The translations under genes were made by a program, and so were the position numbers. Below are positions 43,715 to 51,819 of a stretch of 64,000 nucleotides of DNA, one piece after another. The stretch is from an uncultured Clostridia bacterium (GTDB lineage Bacteria; Bacillota; Clostridia; Christensenellales; Borkfalkiaceae), in assembly GCA_949282385.1 (NCBI GenBank), contig CASDOP010000002.1, positions 1-64,000 of the forward strand, read 5' to 3'. Below the pieces are notes generated by a model, which did no database searches, was not told the origin of the DNA, and worked only from the letters and a program-made list of their open reading frames with translations. Each line of letters starts with the position of its first letter. Position 1 is the first letter of the stretch.

Positions 43715-45127
43715 TTATTCGAGTTTGAGTTTGTCCGCTTCGTAACCGTCGAGCGGATAGGGATATTTGCCGTTGAAACAGCCGAGACAGAAATCAACTT
43801 TCGCGCTCTTGCAGGTTTCAACGAGTTGCTCTATCGAAAGATACCTCACGCTGTCCGCGCCGAGGCTTTCGCAAATCTGGTCTTCGTCTTTATAAGCGCC
43901 TATCAGCTGGCTGTATGTCTGTATGTCGATGCCGAGATGACAGGGATGCTTTATTATGGGCGAACAGATGCGGATATGTACTTCCGCCGCGCCCGCGTCG
44001 CGAAGCATTTTTACAATCTTGCGCATGGTCGTGCCTCGGACGATGGAGTCGTCTATGATTATAACGCGCTTGCCGTAGATATTGGCGCGCAGCGCGTTCA
44101 TCTTTACGTTGAGGCTGTTTTCCCTCTGCCTCTGGTCGGGCTGAATGAACGTTCTGCCGACGTACCTGTTCTTTGCGAGCGCTTCTACGAAAGGTATTCC
44201 GCTCTCCTCGGCATAGCCTCTGGCGGCTACGTTTGCGGAATCGGGAACGCCCGAAACGAGGTCGGCTTCGACGGGATAGTACCTTGCAAGCAACTTGCCC
44301 GCCTCCTTTCTCGCTTCATACACGCTGCAACCGTCGAGAACGGAGTCGTGGCGAGCGAAATAGACGTATTCGAATATGCACATGCTGCTCTTTTTCGGCA
44401 GGTTTTCCATCATATATGAATGAACGCCCGTACTGTCTATGACGACGATTTCGCCGGGCTTGACGTCGCGAAGATAATTTGCCCCGACCGCGTCGAGAGC
44501 GCAGGTTTCGCTAGCGACTATATAATCGTCGACGTCCGTGCCTATACATAAAGGTCTTATGCCGTGAGGGTCGCGCACCGCTATGAGTTTATCCGTCGTC
44601 ATTATGACGAGCGCGTACGAACCTTTAAATTTGGGGCAAGCCTTTTTAACGCCCTCCAGAATGTCCCCGTCCGACAGGCTGTTTATCATTACCGCCATGA
44701 CTTCGGAATCTATCGTGGTCTGGAATACGGCGTTATTTTTGATCATTTCGTCGCGCAACTGTCTGGTATTTGTAAGATTGCCGTTGTGCGCGAGCGCCAT
44801 TTTGCCGCACTTTCCCGTAAATACGACGGGCTGCGCGTTAAGAAGCTGACTTGCGCCCGTAGTAGAATAACGGACGTGTCCTATGGCGATGTCGCCTTCG
44901 GGAAGTTTATCGAGGTTGCCGTGCGAAAAAACATCGGGCACCAACCCCATTCCCTTATAGTAGGTTATTTTATCTGCGTAAGATACGGCTATGCCCGCAC
45001 TCTCCTGTCCGCGGTGCTGAAGGGCATATAAGCCGTAATAACACGTGTACGCAACTTTTCTGTTTTCCTGGGAATATACGCCGAATACGCCGCATTCCTC
45101 ATGAATTTCGCTTTGAAATTCGTCCAT
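43715..45127 (-). CDS. purF: Amidophosphoribosyltransferase
   Basis: 470 residues. First step of purine synthesis. The N-terminal nucleophile glutaminase is made as a proenzyme: an 11-residue propeptide precedes Cys12 in EECGVFGVYS. The PRPP loop IIIDDSIVRGTTMRK and C-terminal cluster cysteines (DFCLGCFNGKYP) identify the iron-sulfur, oxygen-sensitive type of B. subtilis. Lies directly after a paralogue that lacks the catalytic Cys. Confidence 0.97.
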   Translation of the reverse strand: MDEFQSEIHEECGVFGVYSQENRKVAYTCYYGLYALQHRGQESAGIAVSYADKITYYKGMGLVPDVFSHGNLDKLPEGDIAIGHVRYSTTGASQLLNAQPVVFTGKCGKMALAHNGNLTNTRQLRDEMIKNNAVFQTTIDSEVMAVMINSLSDGDILEGVKKACPKFKGSYALVIMTTDKLIAVRDPHGIRPLCIGTDVDDYIVASETCALDAVGANYLRDVKPGEIVVIDSTGVHSYMMENLPKKSSMCIFEYVYFARHDSVLDGCSVYEARKEAGKLLARYYPVEADLVSGVPDSANVAARGYAEESGIPFVEALAKNRYVGRTFIQPDQRQRENSLNVKMNALRANIYGKRVIIIDDSIVRGTTMRKIVKMLRDAGAAEVHIRICSPIIKHPCHLGIDIQTYSQLIGAYKDEDQICESLGADSVRYLSIEQLVETCKSAKVDFCLGCFNGKYPYPLDGYEADKLKLE

Positions 45128-45148
45128 AAATTCTCCTGAAAGAAAAAT

Positions 45149-46570
45149 TTACTCCTTGCCCGTCCAACAATACGTGCAGAGTTTGCAGGGTTCTATGCCG
45201 ATAGCTTCGATAAGTCCTTCGAGGGACTGGAATTCGAGAGATTCGAACTTGAATTTATCGCATATCGACTTGCGCATGGCTCTGCCGCGCTCCGTGCGGG
45301 CGTCGCTGTATTCTTCGATATATTTTATCGCTTCCTCACCCTCAAGTTCCGCCATAGTGCGGCGTGTAATAAGATCCATATCGCCCGACGAACGCGAGAA
45401 ATTGAGGTATTTGCAACCGTACATTATGGGAGGGCAAGCCGAACGCATGTGTACGGCTTTGGCTCCGTGGGAATATAAAAATTCAACCGTTTCGCGAAGC
45501 TGCGTTCCGCGCACTATGGAATCGTCGACAAGCAGCAGCCTGTTGCCCGCGATAAGTTCGTGTACGGGTATGAGCTTCATTTTGGCGACTTTGTTTCTTT
45601 CCGACTGGTTTACGGGCATGAAGCTGCGCGACCATGTAGGCGTATATTTTATGTAGGGACGGGCAAAAGGTATTTTGCTCGCGTTTGCATAACCTATCGC
45701 GTGGGGAGTTCCCGAATCGGGTACGCCGCCTATGAGATCAATCTGGCTCACATCGTGCATTTTTGCGTCTTCGCGGGCAAAAATTGCACCGTTTCTGCAA
45801 CGCATAACTTCTACGTTTACACCCTCGTATGTGGACGTGGGATAGCCGTAATATGACCACAAAAACGAGCAGATGCGCATCTCTTTGCCGGGTGCGGCAA
45901 GCTGCGTAACGCCGTCGGCGGATATTTCCGCGATCTCGCCCGGTCCAAGCTCCTTATAGTCCTCATAGCCGAGTTTTTTGTATGCGAAACTTTCAAACGA
46001 TACGCAATAACCGTCTTCGCCCTTGCCTATAAGAATGGGCAATCTGCCCAGCTTGTCCCTCGCCGCGATGAGCGTGCCTTTATCCGTCAGCAAAAGAATA
46101 GACGCCGTGCCGACAATGTTGTCCTGGGCATAGCGTATGCCTTCGACATAGCTGTTCTGCGTGTTTATGAGGGCGGCGATAAGCTCGTTTGAGTTTACCT
46201 TGCTGCCCGTCATGGCATCGAAATAGCCGCCGCGAGAGAGAATTTTTTGCATAATCTCTTCGGCGTTATTTACTATGCCTATGGTGCATATGGCGTACTT
46301 GCCCAGCCTAGACACCATCAGAAGCGGCTGGGGGTCGGTGTCGCTTATGCAGCCTATTGCGGCATTTCCGCTCATTTCCGAAAAAATATGCTCGAATTTG
46401 GTGCGGAAAGGCGCATTTTCGATATTGTGAATTTCGCGCTGGAGACCTATGGCTTTATCGTATGCAGCCATGCCGCCGCGCTTTGTACCGAGATGAGAAT
46501 GATAGTCCGTGCCGAGAAATGTATCGAACACGGCGCTGCTCTTTTTTACCGAACCGAAAAATCCGCCCAT
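45149..46570 (-). CDS. PurF-like protein lacking the glutaminase cysteine
   Basis: 473 residues. Same two-domain layout as PurF, with an intact PRPP-binding loop LLVDDSIVRGTQLRE and C-terminal cysteines CKLCTYCW, but the N terminus reads MGGFFGSV: the catalytic Cys is replaced by Gly and there is no propeptide. Conserved YHSHLGTKRGGM replaces the usual LQHRGQESAG. Similar Cys-less paralogues occur in other anaerobes. It cannot hydrolyse glutamine by the known mechanism; use of free ammonia, a regulatory role, or a different transfer reaction are possible. Sits 6 bp after purC and 21 bp before purF. Confidence 0.88.
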   Translation of the reverse strand: MGGFFGSVKKSSAVFDTFLGTDYHSHLGTKRGGMAAYDKAIGLQREIHNIENAPFRTKFEHIFSEMSGNAAIGCISDTDPQPLLMVSRLGKYAICTIGIVNNAEEIMQKILSRGGYFDAMTGSKVNSNELIAALINTQNSYVEGIRYAQDNIVGTASILLLTDKGTLIAARDKLGRLPILIGKGEDGYCVSFESFAYKKLGYEDYKELGPGEIAEISADGVTQLAAPGKEMRICSFLWSYYGYPTSTYEGVNVEVMRCRNGAIFAREDAKMHDVSQIDLIGGVPDSGTPHAIGYANASKIPFARPYIKYTPTWSRSFMPVNQSERNKVAKMKLIPVHELIAGNRLLLVDDSIVRGTQLRETVEFLYSHGAKAVHMRSACPPIMYGCKYLNFSRSSGDMDLITRRTMAELEGEEAIKYIEEYSDARTERGRAMRKSICDKFKFESLEFQSLEGLIEAIGIEPCKLCTYCWTGKE

Positions 46571-46576
46571 CCCGTA

Positions 46577-47299
46577 TTATTCTCCCGTAAGGCGCTTGAA
46601 GACTTCGTTGTAAGCGTCTTCGACGCCGCCGAGGTCGCGACGGAACCTGTCCTTATCAAGGCTGGTGTGCTTGGTCGTATCCCATGTGCCTGCTTCCCAG
46701 AAACGGCAGGTGTCGGGAGAAATTTCGTCTGCAAGGACAATCTGACCCTTATATCTGCCGAATTCGAGCTTGAAGTCGATAAGGTCGATGTTGAGCTGTT
46801 TGAAGAACGCCTTGAGCGCGTCGTTTACGGCGAACGCCATGTTCTTTATAGTTTCTATTTCTTCCTTTGTTGCAAGATTGAGAGCGAGTGCGTGATAAGT
46901 ATTTATGAGGGGATCGCCCAGCTCGTCGTTCTTATAAGAGAACTCTATTGTGGGAGCGGAAAGAAGCGTGCCTTCCGCAACGCCGTATTTCTTGGAAAAG
47001 CTGCCTGCGGCAACGTTCCTTATTATTACTTCGAGGGGAACTATCTGAACCTTTTTGACGACGGTGTTTCTGTCGTCTATCTGTTCTACGAAATGAGTGG
47101 GAATGCCCTTCTTTTCGAGCATAGCCATCATCATGTTGCTCATCTTGTTGTTGATGACGCCCTTACCTGCTATCGTACCCTTTTTAAGTCCGTTGAACGC
47201 GGTTGCGTCATCCTTGTAAGATACTATTACATAGTCGGGATTTTCGGTTGCAAAAACCTTTTTTGCCTTTCCTTCGTAAAGCTGTTCCTTCTTTTCCAT
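46577..47299 (-). CDS. purC: SAICAR synthase
   Basis: 240 residues. Joins CAIR and aspartate. Typical start [11 protein letters not shown], core [21 protein letters not shown] and [13 protein letters not shown] near the C terminus. AAGGAG is seen upstream of the ATG. Confidence 0.97.
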   Translation of the reverse strand: MEKKEQLYEGKAKKVFATENPDYVIVSYKDDATAFNGLKKGTIAGKGVINNKMSNMMMAMLEKKGIPTHFVEQIDDRNTVVKKVQIVPLEVIIRNVAAGSFSKKYGVAEGTLLSAPTIEFSYKNDELGDPLINTYHALALNLATKEEIETIKNMAFAVNDALKAFFKQLNIDLIDFKLEFGRYKGQIVLADEISPDTCRFWEAGTWDTTKHTSLDKDRFRRDLGGVEDAYNEVFKRLTGE

Positions 47300-47341
47300 A
47301 GTTATTTGGCATCTCCTTAAGATTTTTATTTGAAATTAATT

Positions 47342-47364
47342 TACCCGCAGGTACACTGCGGGTA
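47342..47364 (-). terminator. Hairpin between purE and purC
   Basis: TACCCGCAG and CTGCGGGTA form a 9-bp stem with 5-base loop in the 71-bp gap. No T-run, so it may adjust expression rather than stop transcription. Confidence 0.35.
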
Positions 47365-47370
47365 TATAGA

Positions 47371-47871
47371 TTAGCAAAGATTTTTAAGTTCCTGTTGAAG
47401 GGCGCAATCGTCCTCATTAATTTTCTGGCGCATTTTTCGCTTGTATTCGGTCAGCTTTTCGGCAATTTCAGGGTATTTTACGCCCAAAATCTGTGCAGCG
47501 AGAAGACCGGCGTTTTCTCCGCCGTTCACTCCGACCGTCGCAACGGGTATGCCCGAAGGCATCTGCACTATAGAAAGCAGACTGTCCAATCCGCCCATCA
47601 TGTCCGTCTTTACGGGAAGACCTATAACGGGCAAAGTCGTATAAGCGGCTATCACGCCGCCGAGGTGCGCAGCCTTGCCTGCAGCGCAGATAATTACCTC
47701 TACTCCGTTATTTTTAGCGTCAGCCGCAAAGGCGTGTGCCTCCTCCGGCGTTCTGTGCGCGGAAATAACGCGCACTTCTGTTTCTATTCCGAAAGACGAA
47801 AGCGCGGTTATGGCAGGTTTTACTACGGGTAAATCTGATTTTGACCCCATGAGAATTGCTACTTTAGGCAT
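47371..47871 (-). CDS. purE: N5-carboxyaminoimidazole ribonucleotide mutase
   Basis: 166 residues. Start at ATG 47871 because AGGAG lies seven bases ahead; a TTG two codons earlier would clash with it. Motifs ILMGSKSDLPV and VISAHRTPEEA with the catalytic Ser and His. No purK accompanies it in this window, so either purK lies elsewhere or this is a class II enzyme using CO2 directly. First gene of the operon. Confidence 0.95.
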   Translation of the reverse strand: MPKVAILMGSKSDLPVVKPAITALSSFGIETEVRVISAHRTPEEAHAFAADAKNNGVEVIICAAGKAAHLGGVIAAYTTLPVIGLPVKTDMMGGLDSLLSIVQMPSGIPVATVGVNGGENAGLLAAQILGVKYPEIAEKLTEYKRKMRQKINEDDCALQQELKNLC

Positions 47872-47917
47872 AATCAATCTCCTGTATCAATCGTAAAATT
47901 AGTGACATACTTAAAGT

Positions 47918-48220
47918 ATGGTATTGCTGTATATTATTTTTACGGTATATATACTCGCCATCAATTTTTATTCCGTGATGCTGCTGTTGTGGCAGAAAAA
48001 CGAATACCTGAGCGACGAGAGCAAACTTAACAGCGGCGACGGAAGGCTGATACTTTCCGCACTGCTGGGCGGAGCAATAGGAATTTACGTTGCGATGTTC
48101 ATAACTAAATTCAAGCTGAAGAACATGCTGTTTATGATACTCATGCCCGTGATAGGCGCGCTCAACATCTGGTTTTTCGTCCTTGCCTACCGTTCGGGCT
48201 TCACTTTCGTTGTATTATGA
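47918..48220 (+). CDS. DUF1294 family membrane protein
   Basis: 100 residues with three hydrophobic helices. The family signature DESKLNSGDGRLILSALLGGAIG near the middle is recognisable; function unknown. Divergent from purE across only 46 bp. No ribosome binding site; CATACT ends six bases before the ATG. Confidence 0.8.
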   Translation: MVLLYIIFTVYILAINFYSVMLLLWQKNEYLSDESKLNSGDGRLILSALLGGAIGIYVAMFITKFKLKNMLFMILMPVIGALNIWFFVLAYRSGFTFVVL

Positions 48221-48352
48221 CACTACATTTATAATCTGCATTATGATTATAACACAATATATGGCAAAAATAAAAATGTTTGAACATATTTTTTTTGCAA
48301 ATTAAACGACAAAATTTTAACTTATGCGTCAATAAAAGGTTGACAAAACGAC

Positions 48353-48398
48353 AACCCCCTGTGCGCACGCCGCATTTTCGGCGTGCGCACAGGAGGTT
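48353..48398. terminator. Strong hairpin downstream of the ABC transporter operon
   Basis: An almost perfect stem of about 19 bp (48353-48372 with 48379-48398, core CTGTGCGCACGCCG). It lies at the end of the minus-strand transporter genes and also after the plus-strand DUF1294 gene. The rest of 48221-48436 is AT-rich with no gene seen. Confidence 0.75.
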
Positions 48399-48436
48399 AT
48401 TAGATAATTTTTTAAATTGTGTCCAATAACTTTTAA

Positions 48437-49087
48437 TCACTGCATGAGCGCGGATATAAGTCTTTCGCGGAGGGCGGAACCCGCTCCGAACTGAGAAAAA
48501 GGCTCGTTTTTTTCGTCGAAAATTATTTTTCCCTCGCGAAGAACGATAATTCTGTCCGAAATATAGAGCGCTTCGTCCGCATCGTGAGTTACGAACACCG
48601 CCGTTCTCCCTCCGCACGAGCGCACTTCGCGGAAGGCGTCCATAATGTCCTTTTTGAGCCTTAAATCGAGCGACGAAAAGGGTTCGTCCATGAGGACAGC
48701 GTCGCTTTCGTACACGAACGCACGGGCAATTGCCACCCTCTGCGCCTGTCCGCCCGAAAGCGCTACGGGATAACTCTGCGCCTTGTCTGCGAGGTTGACG
48801 CGGCGCAACATATCCATAATCTTATCTTCGTCATTGCAGACAAGTTTTAAATTGCCTTTTACCGTGAGATTGGGTACGAGCCGCGGCTGCTGGAATATAT
48901 ACGAACAACTTACTTTATCGGCATAACCTTCGTATTCGGTAAGTCCCGCGATTACGTTTAAAAGCGTGGTTTTGCCCGCTCCGCTTCCGCCGAGTATGCA
49001 GGTAACTTTACCCTCCTCTATTTCGAGATTGAAATTTTCAAAGACCGCCACGTCCTTGTATCTCTTGGTTAAATTTTCAATTCGCAT
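48437..49087 (-). CDS. ABC transporter ATP-binding protein
   Basis: 216 residues. Walker A LGGSGAGKTTLLN, Q loop FQQPRLVP, signature LSGGQAQRVAIARA, Walker B AVLMDEPFSSLD and switch VTHDADEAL. It belongs to the nitrate/taurine/thiamine-precursor importer group (SsuB/TauB/ThiZ-like). Start overlaps the permease by 11 bp. Confidence 0.92.
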   Translation of the reverse strand: MRIENLTKRYKDVAVFENFNLEIEEGKVTCILGGSGAGKTTLLNVIAGLTEYEGYADKVSCSYIFQQPRLVPNLTVKGNLKLVCNDEDKIMDMLRRVNLADKAQSYPVALSGGQAQRVAIARAFVYESDAVLMDEPFSSLDLRLKKDIMDAFREVRSCGGRTAVFVTHDADEALYISDRIIVLREGKIIFDEKNEPFSQFGAGSALRERLISALMQ

Positions 49088-49862
49088 CCCTTCCCTCCTT
49101 TATCTTCCATCTTCCGACAAGTTTTTTGAGGAAATAAGAAAGAAGTTCCAAAATCAGACCGAGCAGTATGCACATTGCAGTCAGAGCGGCAAAGAGCGGC
49201 ATTTCGGCAAAGAGGCGAGCCTGCTGCATCATTCCGCCCAGACTGTTGAGCGTGTATGAAAGCACTTCGGCGGAAACCATTACTTTCAGTCCGAGAGAAA
49301 GTCCCGCGCCGACCTGCGCAACTATTTCGGGCGCTATGGCGGGAAGAATTATTTTTGTAAGTTTATCCTTCGTGCCGACGCGGTAGAGTTTTGCCATTTC
49401 GAGGACGTCGCCGTCCACGCCGTCGATTGCAGCCATCATCTGAGAATAGAGCATGGGGAAAGCAACGAGCGCGGTAACTACAGACGGCGCAACACGGGCA
49501 TTCGTCCATATGAGCAACATCAGAGTTATCGCCATTGTCGGAAGAGTGCGTATGACCGAGATTATGCAGGCAAAAGTCGTCCTGAACTGTGCGCATACGG
49601 CTGAAATCGCGGCAAATACCGCCGCGAGAACGAATGAGATTACGAACGATAAGAGCGTTCGGGACAGCGTAGCCCACAGAACGGAATAAAATTTGCCGTT
49701 TGCGAACAGCGCGAAAAACTGCGCGAGCGTGTCGCCTATCGCAGGCACGATATATTCATTTTTTACCGCCACGCAGGCTATGTGCCAAGCGAGTATTAAA
49801 ATACCCGCCGCGGCGACTGCCCACAGGGCATTGGATTTCAGAATTTTTTTGACAGTGTTCAC
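49077..49862 (-). CDS. ABC transporter permease (SsuC/ThiX-like)
   Basis: 261 residues with six membrane helices and the EAA-type loop ELAKLYRVGTKDKLTKIILPAIAPEI form typical of the BPD_transp_1 family. The start codon is GTG at 49862, two bases after the stop of the binding-protein gene, implying coupled translation. Confidence 0.9.
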   Translation of the reverse strand: MNTVKKILKSNALWAVAAAGILILAWHIACVAVKNEYIVPAIGDTLAQFFALFANGKFYSVLWATLSRTLLSFVISFVLAAVFAAISAVCAQFRTTFACIISVIRTLPTMAITLMLLIWTNARVAPSVVTALVAFPMLYSQMMAAIDGVDGDVLEMAKLYRVGTKDKLTKIILPAIAPEIVAQVGAGLSLGLKVMVSAEVLSYTLNSLGGMMQQARLFAEMPLFAALTAMCILLGLILELLSYFLKKLVGRWKIKEGRDAN

Positions 49863-49864
49863 TT

Positions 49865-50878
49865 TCAGCTTACCGTTTCGTAAGGAATGCCGTATTTATT
49901 GAGTATTATTTTGAGCGTGATGCCGGGAACGTTTGCAAGGTTGATTACGCCCACCGTCTTACCCTTGAGCAACGAAAGATTGTCCTTTGTGAGGGTTTCG
50001 CCGTCCTTCGAAAGAATATAAAGGTTGCCATTTGTTACCGTGCCGAGCATTTTGTATTTTGCTCCGCTTCCGAGCAGCTTGCTCGCGGCGTTTACGGGCA
50101 GAATGCATATGTCCGCGGCGGGATTTTCGCCGCATACCATCGCGCTTAATACATTTATATTGTTAGACACGATATTGTAAACTACCGAAGTCTGCGAAAA
50201 GGTGTTTTCTTCAGCCATGAGTTTTGCAAGCGCGAGGGCGGGAGCGCCGTCTGGCGCATAGACCGAAACCGTCGACGACGCAGACGCCGTGCCGAGGCTC
50301 GTACAGAAAAAGCTGTCAGAAACTTCGCCGACCGAGGAAGGTTCTACCTCTGCCATTTCGGCAAGGAAAGAGGTCACCCTCTCCTTATCTTCATTTGCAT
50401 AAACTAAATTTATGCCACTGTTTGCTATGACCTGAGAAGTAAGATTTTTTGCGTTGAACGTGGACGTAGTTCCGTCGGGAAGGTGAGATGCTACAGCGTC
50501 AATAACCGTCTGTGCGGGGGCGGTTTCAAGCCAGCTTTCGTTTGCCTCAACCTCTTCGAGAAATGCCTTTAAAAATGCGGGGTTGCTCTCTATAAGCTCA
50601 TTTTTTGCTACAATTACCGCCTGGGGATAGCCGTTATCCGAGCCGTAAAGCTGCTGAAGATCGCCCGAAAATTTCAGCCCGACTGCATTCGCACGTGCAG
50701 TTGCCACAGGCTCTGCAACGACATAATAATCCACGTCGAGCAAACCGACGACAGTGCCATCCTGTATGCCGAGCAGACTGACTTTGTCCGTTGAAGTTTC
50801 TCCGCCGCACGCCGTAAAGCTGATTGCCGTAAGCGCGGCAACGCAAACAGCCGCGAGCGCTTTTAAGATTTTTTTCAT
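49865..50878 (-). CDS. ABC substrate-binding lipoprotein with permuted lobes
   Basis: 337 residues. Signal peptide with lipobox ISFTACGG (Cys24). In NMT1/SsuA-like binding proteins the segment with GKTVGV comes before the segment with the EP motif. Here the order is reversed: residues 33-190 carry LLDVDYYVVAEPVAT (EP at 56-57), GYPQAVIVAK and NPAFLKAFLEE, normally the C-terminal half, while residues 206-337 carry VYAPDGAPALALAKLM, ILPVNAASKLLGSG and LLKGKTVGVINLANVPG, normally the N-terminal half. The Ser/Ala/Thr-rich stretch 192-205 would be the new linker. AAGGAG precedes the ATG. Substrate unknown; a pyrimidine or sulfonate-like compound is only suggested by the family. Confidence 0.85.
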   Translation of the reverse strand: MKKILKALAAVCVAALTAISFTACGGETSTDKVSLLGIQDGTVVGLLDVDYYVVAEPVATARANAVGLKFSGDLQQLYGSDNGYPQAVIVAKNELIESNPAFLKAFLEEVEANESWLETAPAQTVIDAVASHLPDGTTSTFNAKNLTSQVIANSGINLVYANEDKERVTSFLAEMAEVEPSSVGEVSDSFFCTSLGTASASSTVSVYAPDGAPALALAKLMAEENTFSQTSVVYNIVSNNINVLSAMVCGENPAADICILPVNAASKLLGSGAKYKMLGTVTNGNLYILSKDGETLTKDNLSLLKGKTVGVINLANVPGITLKIILNKYGIPYETVS

Positions 50879-50942
50879 ATTTGCTCCTTTCGGCGTCAGG
50901 AAAACCCTTCCGCCTCAAAAAATTTTATTTCTTATTATTTAA

Positions 50943-51197
50943 TTATTGAAGATTTTTGCTCATGAGCGTCTTTGCGGTAACTCCGCTTATCATGCCTATT
51001 TTGCCAGTTACTGTATTTATGATTTCCGCGGGCGCATCTATTATCACGCAGATTACCGAAACGCCGCGCTCCTTATACGGTACGCCCATTCTGCCCACAA
51101 CGTATTCGCCGTATTCGGTGAGAACGCCGTTGATTTTGGGACTTTGCTCCCTGTCCTCTATTATCAGGGATATAACCGCAAGCCGTTTTTCGGACAT
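50943..51197 (-). CDS. TM1266-like iron-only hydrogenase system putative regulator
   Basis: 84 residues, ACT/NikR-like ferredoxin fold. Pattern KRLAVISLIIEDREQSPKINGVLTEYGEYVVGRMGVPY matches the TM1266 family found near hydrogenase maturation genes. The ATG at 51197 is set by GGAGG eight bases upstream; the long upstream frame is a structured leader. Here it heads the ABC transporter operon rather than a hydrogenase cluster. Confidence 0.85.
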   Translation of the reverse strand: MSEKRLAVISLIIEDREQSPKINGVLTEYGEYVVGRMGVPYKERGVSVICVIIDAPAEIINTVTGKIGMISGVTAKTLMSKNLQ

Positions 51198-51306
51198 AAA
51201 AAAACCTCCCTTCCGACCGAAAGAGAGCGCAGAAACAAGGCGCGCGCATATAGCGGCGTCTATTACCTTTTGCCCTTGGCTTTCAGGCGGACCTTTAAGT
51301 TCAGGT
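51198..51306 (-). ncRNA. Structured 5' leader upstream of the TM1266-like gene
   Basis: About 105 nt between the predicted start site and the ATG. Potential helices: ACCT/AGGT (51295-51304 region), CAAGG/CCTTG outer stem enclosing ATAG-ACGCCG-CTAT, and a downstream GC-rich arm near the ribosome binding site. It does not match any riboswitch consensus I can recall. Confidence 0.3.
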
Positions 51307-51312
51307 GCTTTA

Positions 51313-51341
51313 AATTTAGCACACGCCCCGAAAAAATGCAA
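51313..51341 (-). promoter_or_regulatory. Promoter of the TM1266-ABC operon
   Basis: Minus-strand TTGCAT (51336-51341) and TAAATT (51313-51318), 17-base spacer. The -35 is one arm of the palindrome at 51336-51351. Confidence 0.55.
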
Positions 51342-51351
51342 GCGTTTGCAT
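51336..51351. promoter_or_regulatory. cre-like / LacI-family operator
   Basis: ATGCAAGCGTTTGCAT fits the catabolite-responsive element consensus WTGNAANCGNWWNCAW at every position. Both arms double as -35 elements of two divergent promoters, so binding would block both. Confidence 0.65.
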
Positions 51352-51375
51352 AACCTGACGATAATTTTACATACT
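51346..51375 (+). promoter_or_regulatory. Leaderless-type promoter of the 140-residue lipoprotein
   Basis: TTGCAT (51346-51351) and CATACT (51370-51375) with 18-base spacing; six bases then the ATG at 51382. Confidence 0.5.
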
Positions 51376-51381
51376 GATAAC

Positions 51382-51804
51382 ATGAAAGCGAAGTTATTGA
51401 AATTAATTTGTTTATCGGCATTGTGCGTACTGCCCGTATGTGCCTGCAGTTCAGGTCAGACGGGCGGCGGTCAGAACCTTAACGGAACGCCCGACACGCG
51501 CATTGTACTATCCGAGCAATCGGAAGAAAATTCACAGAATGAATGTCCCCCTTGCCCCGATTGCGGCAAGGACGACTGCCATGAACATCACCACCACAAG
51601 CACCCCAGACCTCAGCCCCGCGAAAGTCAGAGCGGATACGCGCCCTCGCTGCTTATGCCCAGGTTCGACAAGGACAAACATATGCCTCATACGCCCCTGC
51701 CCGCGCCCGACGGCGAGCATAGACCGAGCATTCTGCCCGCACCCATGCCCGACGGCGAGCATAAGCCGAGTATTCTGCCCACACCCGAAAACAACGACCA
51801 ATAA
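51382..51804 (+). CDS. His/Cys-rich lipoprotein with C-terminal repeats
   Basis: 140 residues. Signal peptide MKAKLLKLICLSALCVLPVC ends at a CACS lipobox. The mature part has a metal-binding-like cluster (CPPCPDCGKDDCHEHHHHKH, about residues 53-72) and a C-terminal low-complexity region with a repeated unit PDGEHxPSILPxP. No family recognised. The start is set by the signal peptide; there is no ribosome binding site. Divergent from the transporter operon and under the same operator, so a role in capturing a metal or cofactor for that importer is possible but unproven. Confidence 0.7.
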   Translation: MKAKLLKLICLSALCVLPVCACSSGQTGGGQNLNGTPDTRIVLSEQSEENSQNECPPCPDCGKDDCHEHHHHKHPRPQPRESQSGYAPSLLMPRFDKDKHMPHTPLPAPDGEHRPSILPAPMPDGEHKPSILPTPENNDQ

Positions 51805-51819
51805 AAAGAGCAAAAATAA

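Noticed and set aside
48236..48260. PerR or Fur box near the end of the DUF1294 gene
   Set aside because: TTATAATCATAATGC differs from the PerR consensus at three or more positions and no promoter for a stress gene is adjacent.
51198..51335. Known riboswitch in the leader of the TM1266-like gene
   Set aside because: I compared it from memory with TPP, c-di-GMP-I, ZTP, THF, SAM and NiCo consensus features; fragments such as CCGCCTG and AAGGGCAAA look similar but conserved cores are missing.
51686..51795. Satellite repeat or CRISPR-like array
   Set aside because: Only about two units of 36 bp, in frame, encoding a Pro-rich protein repeat; no spacers.
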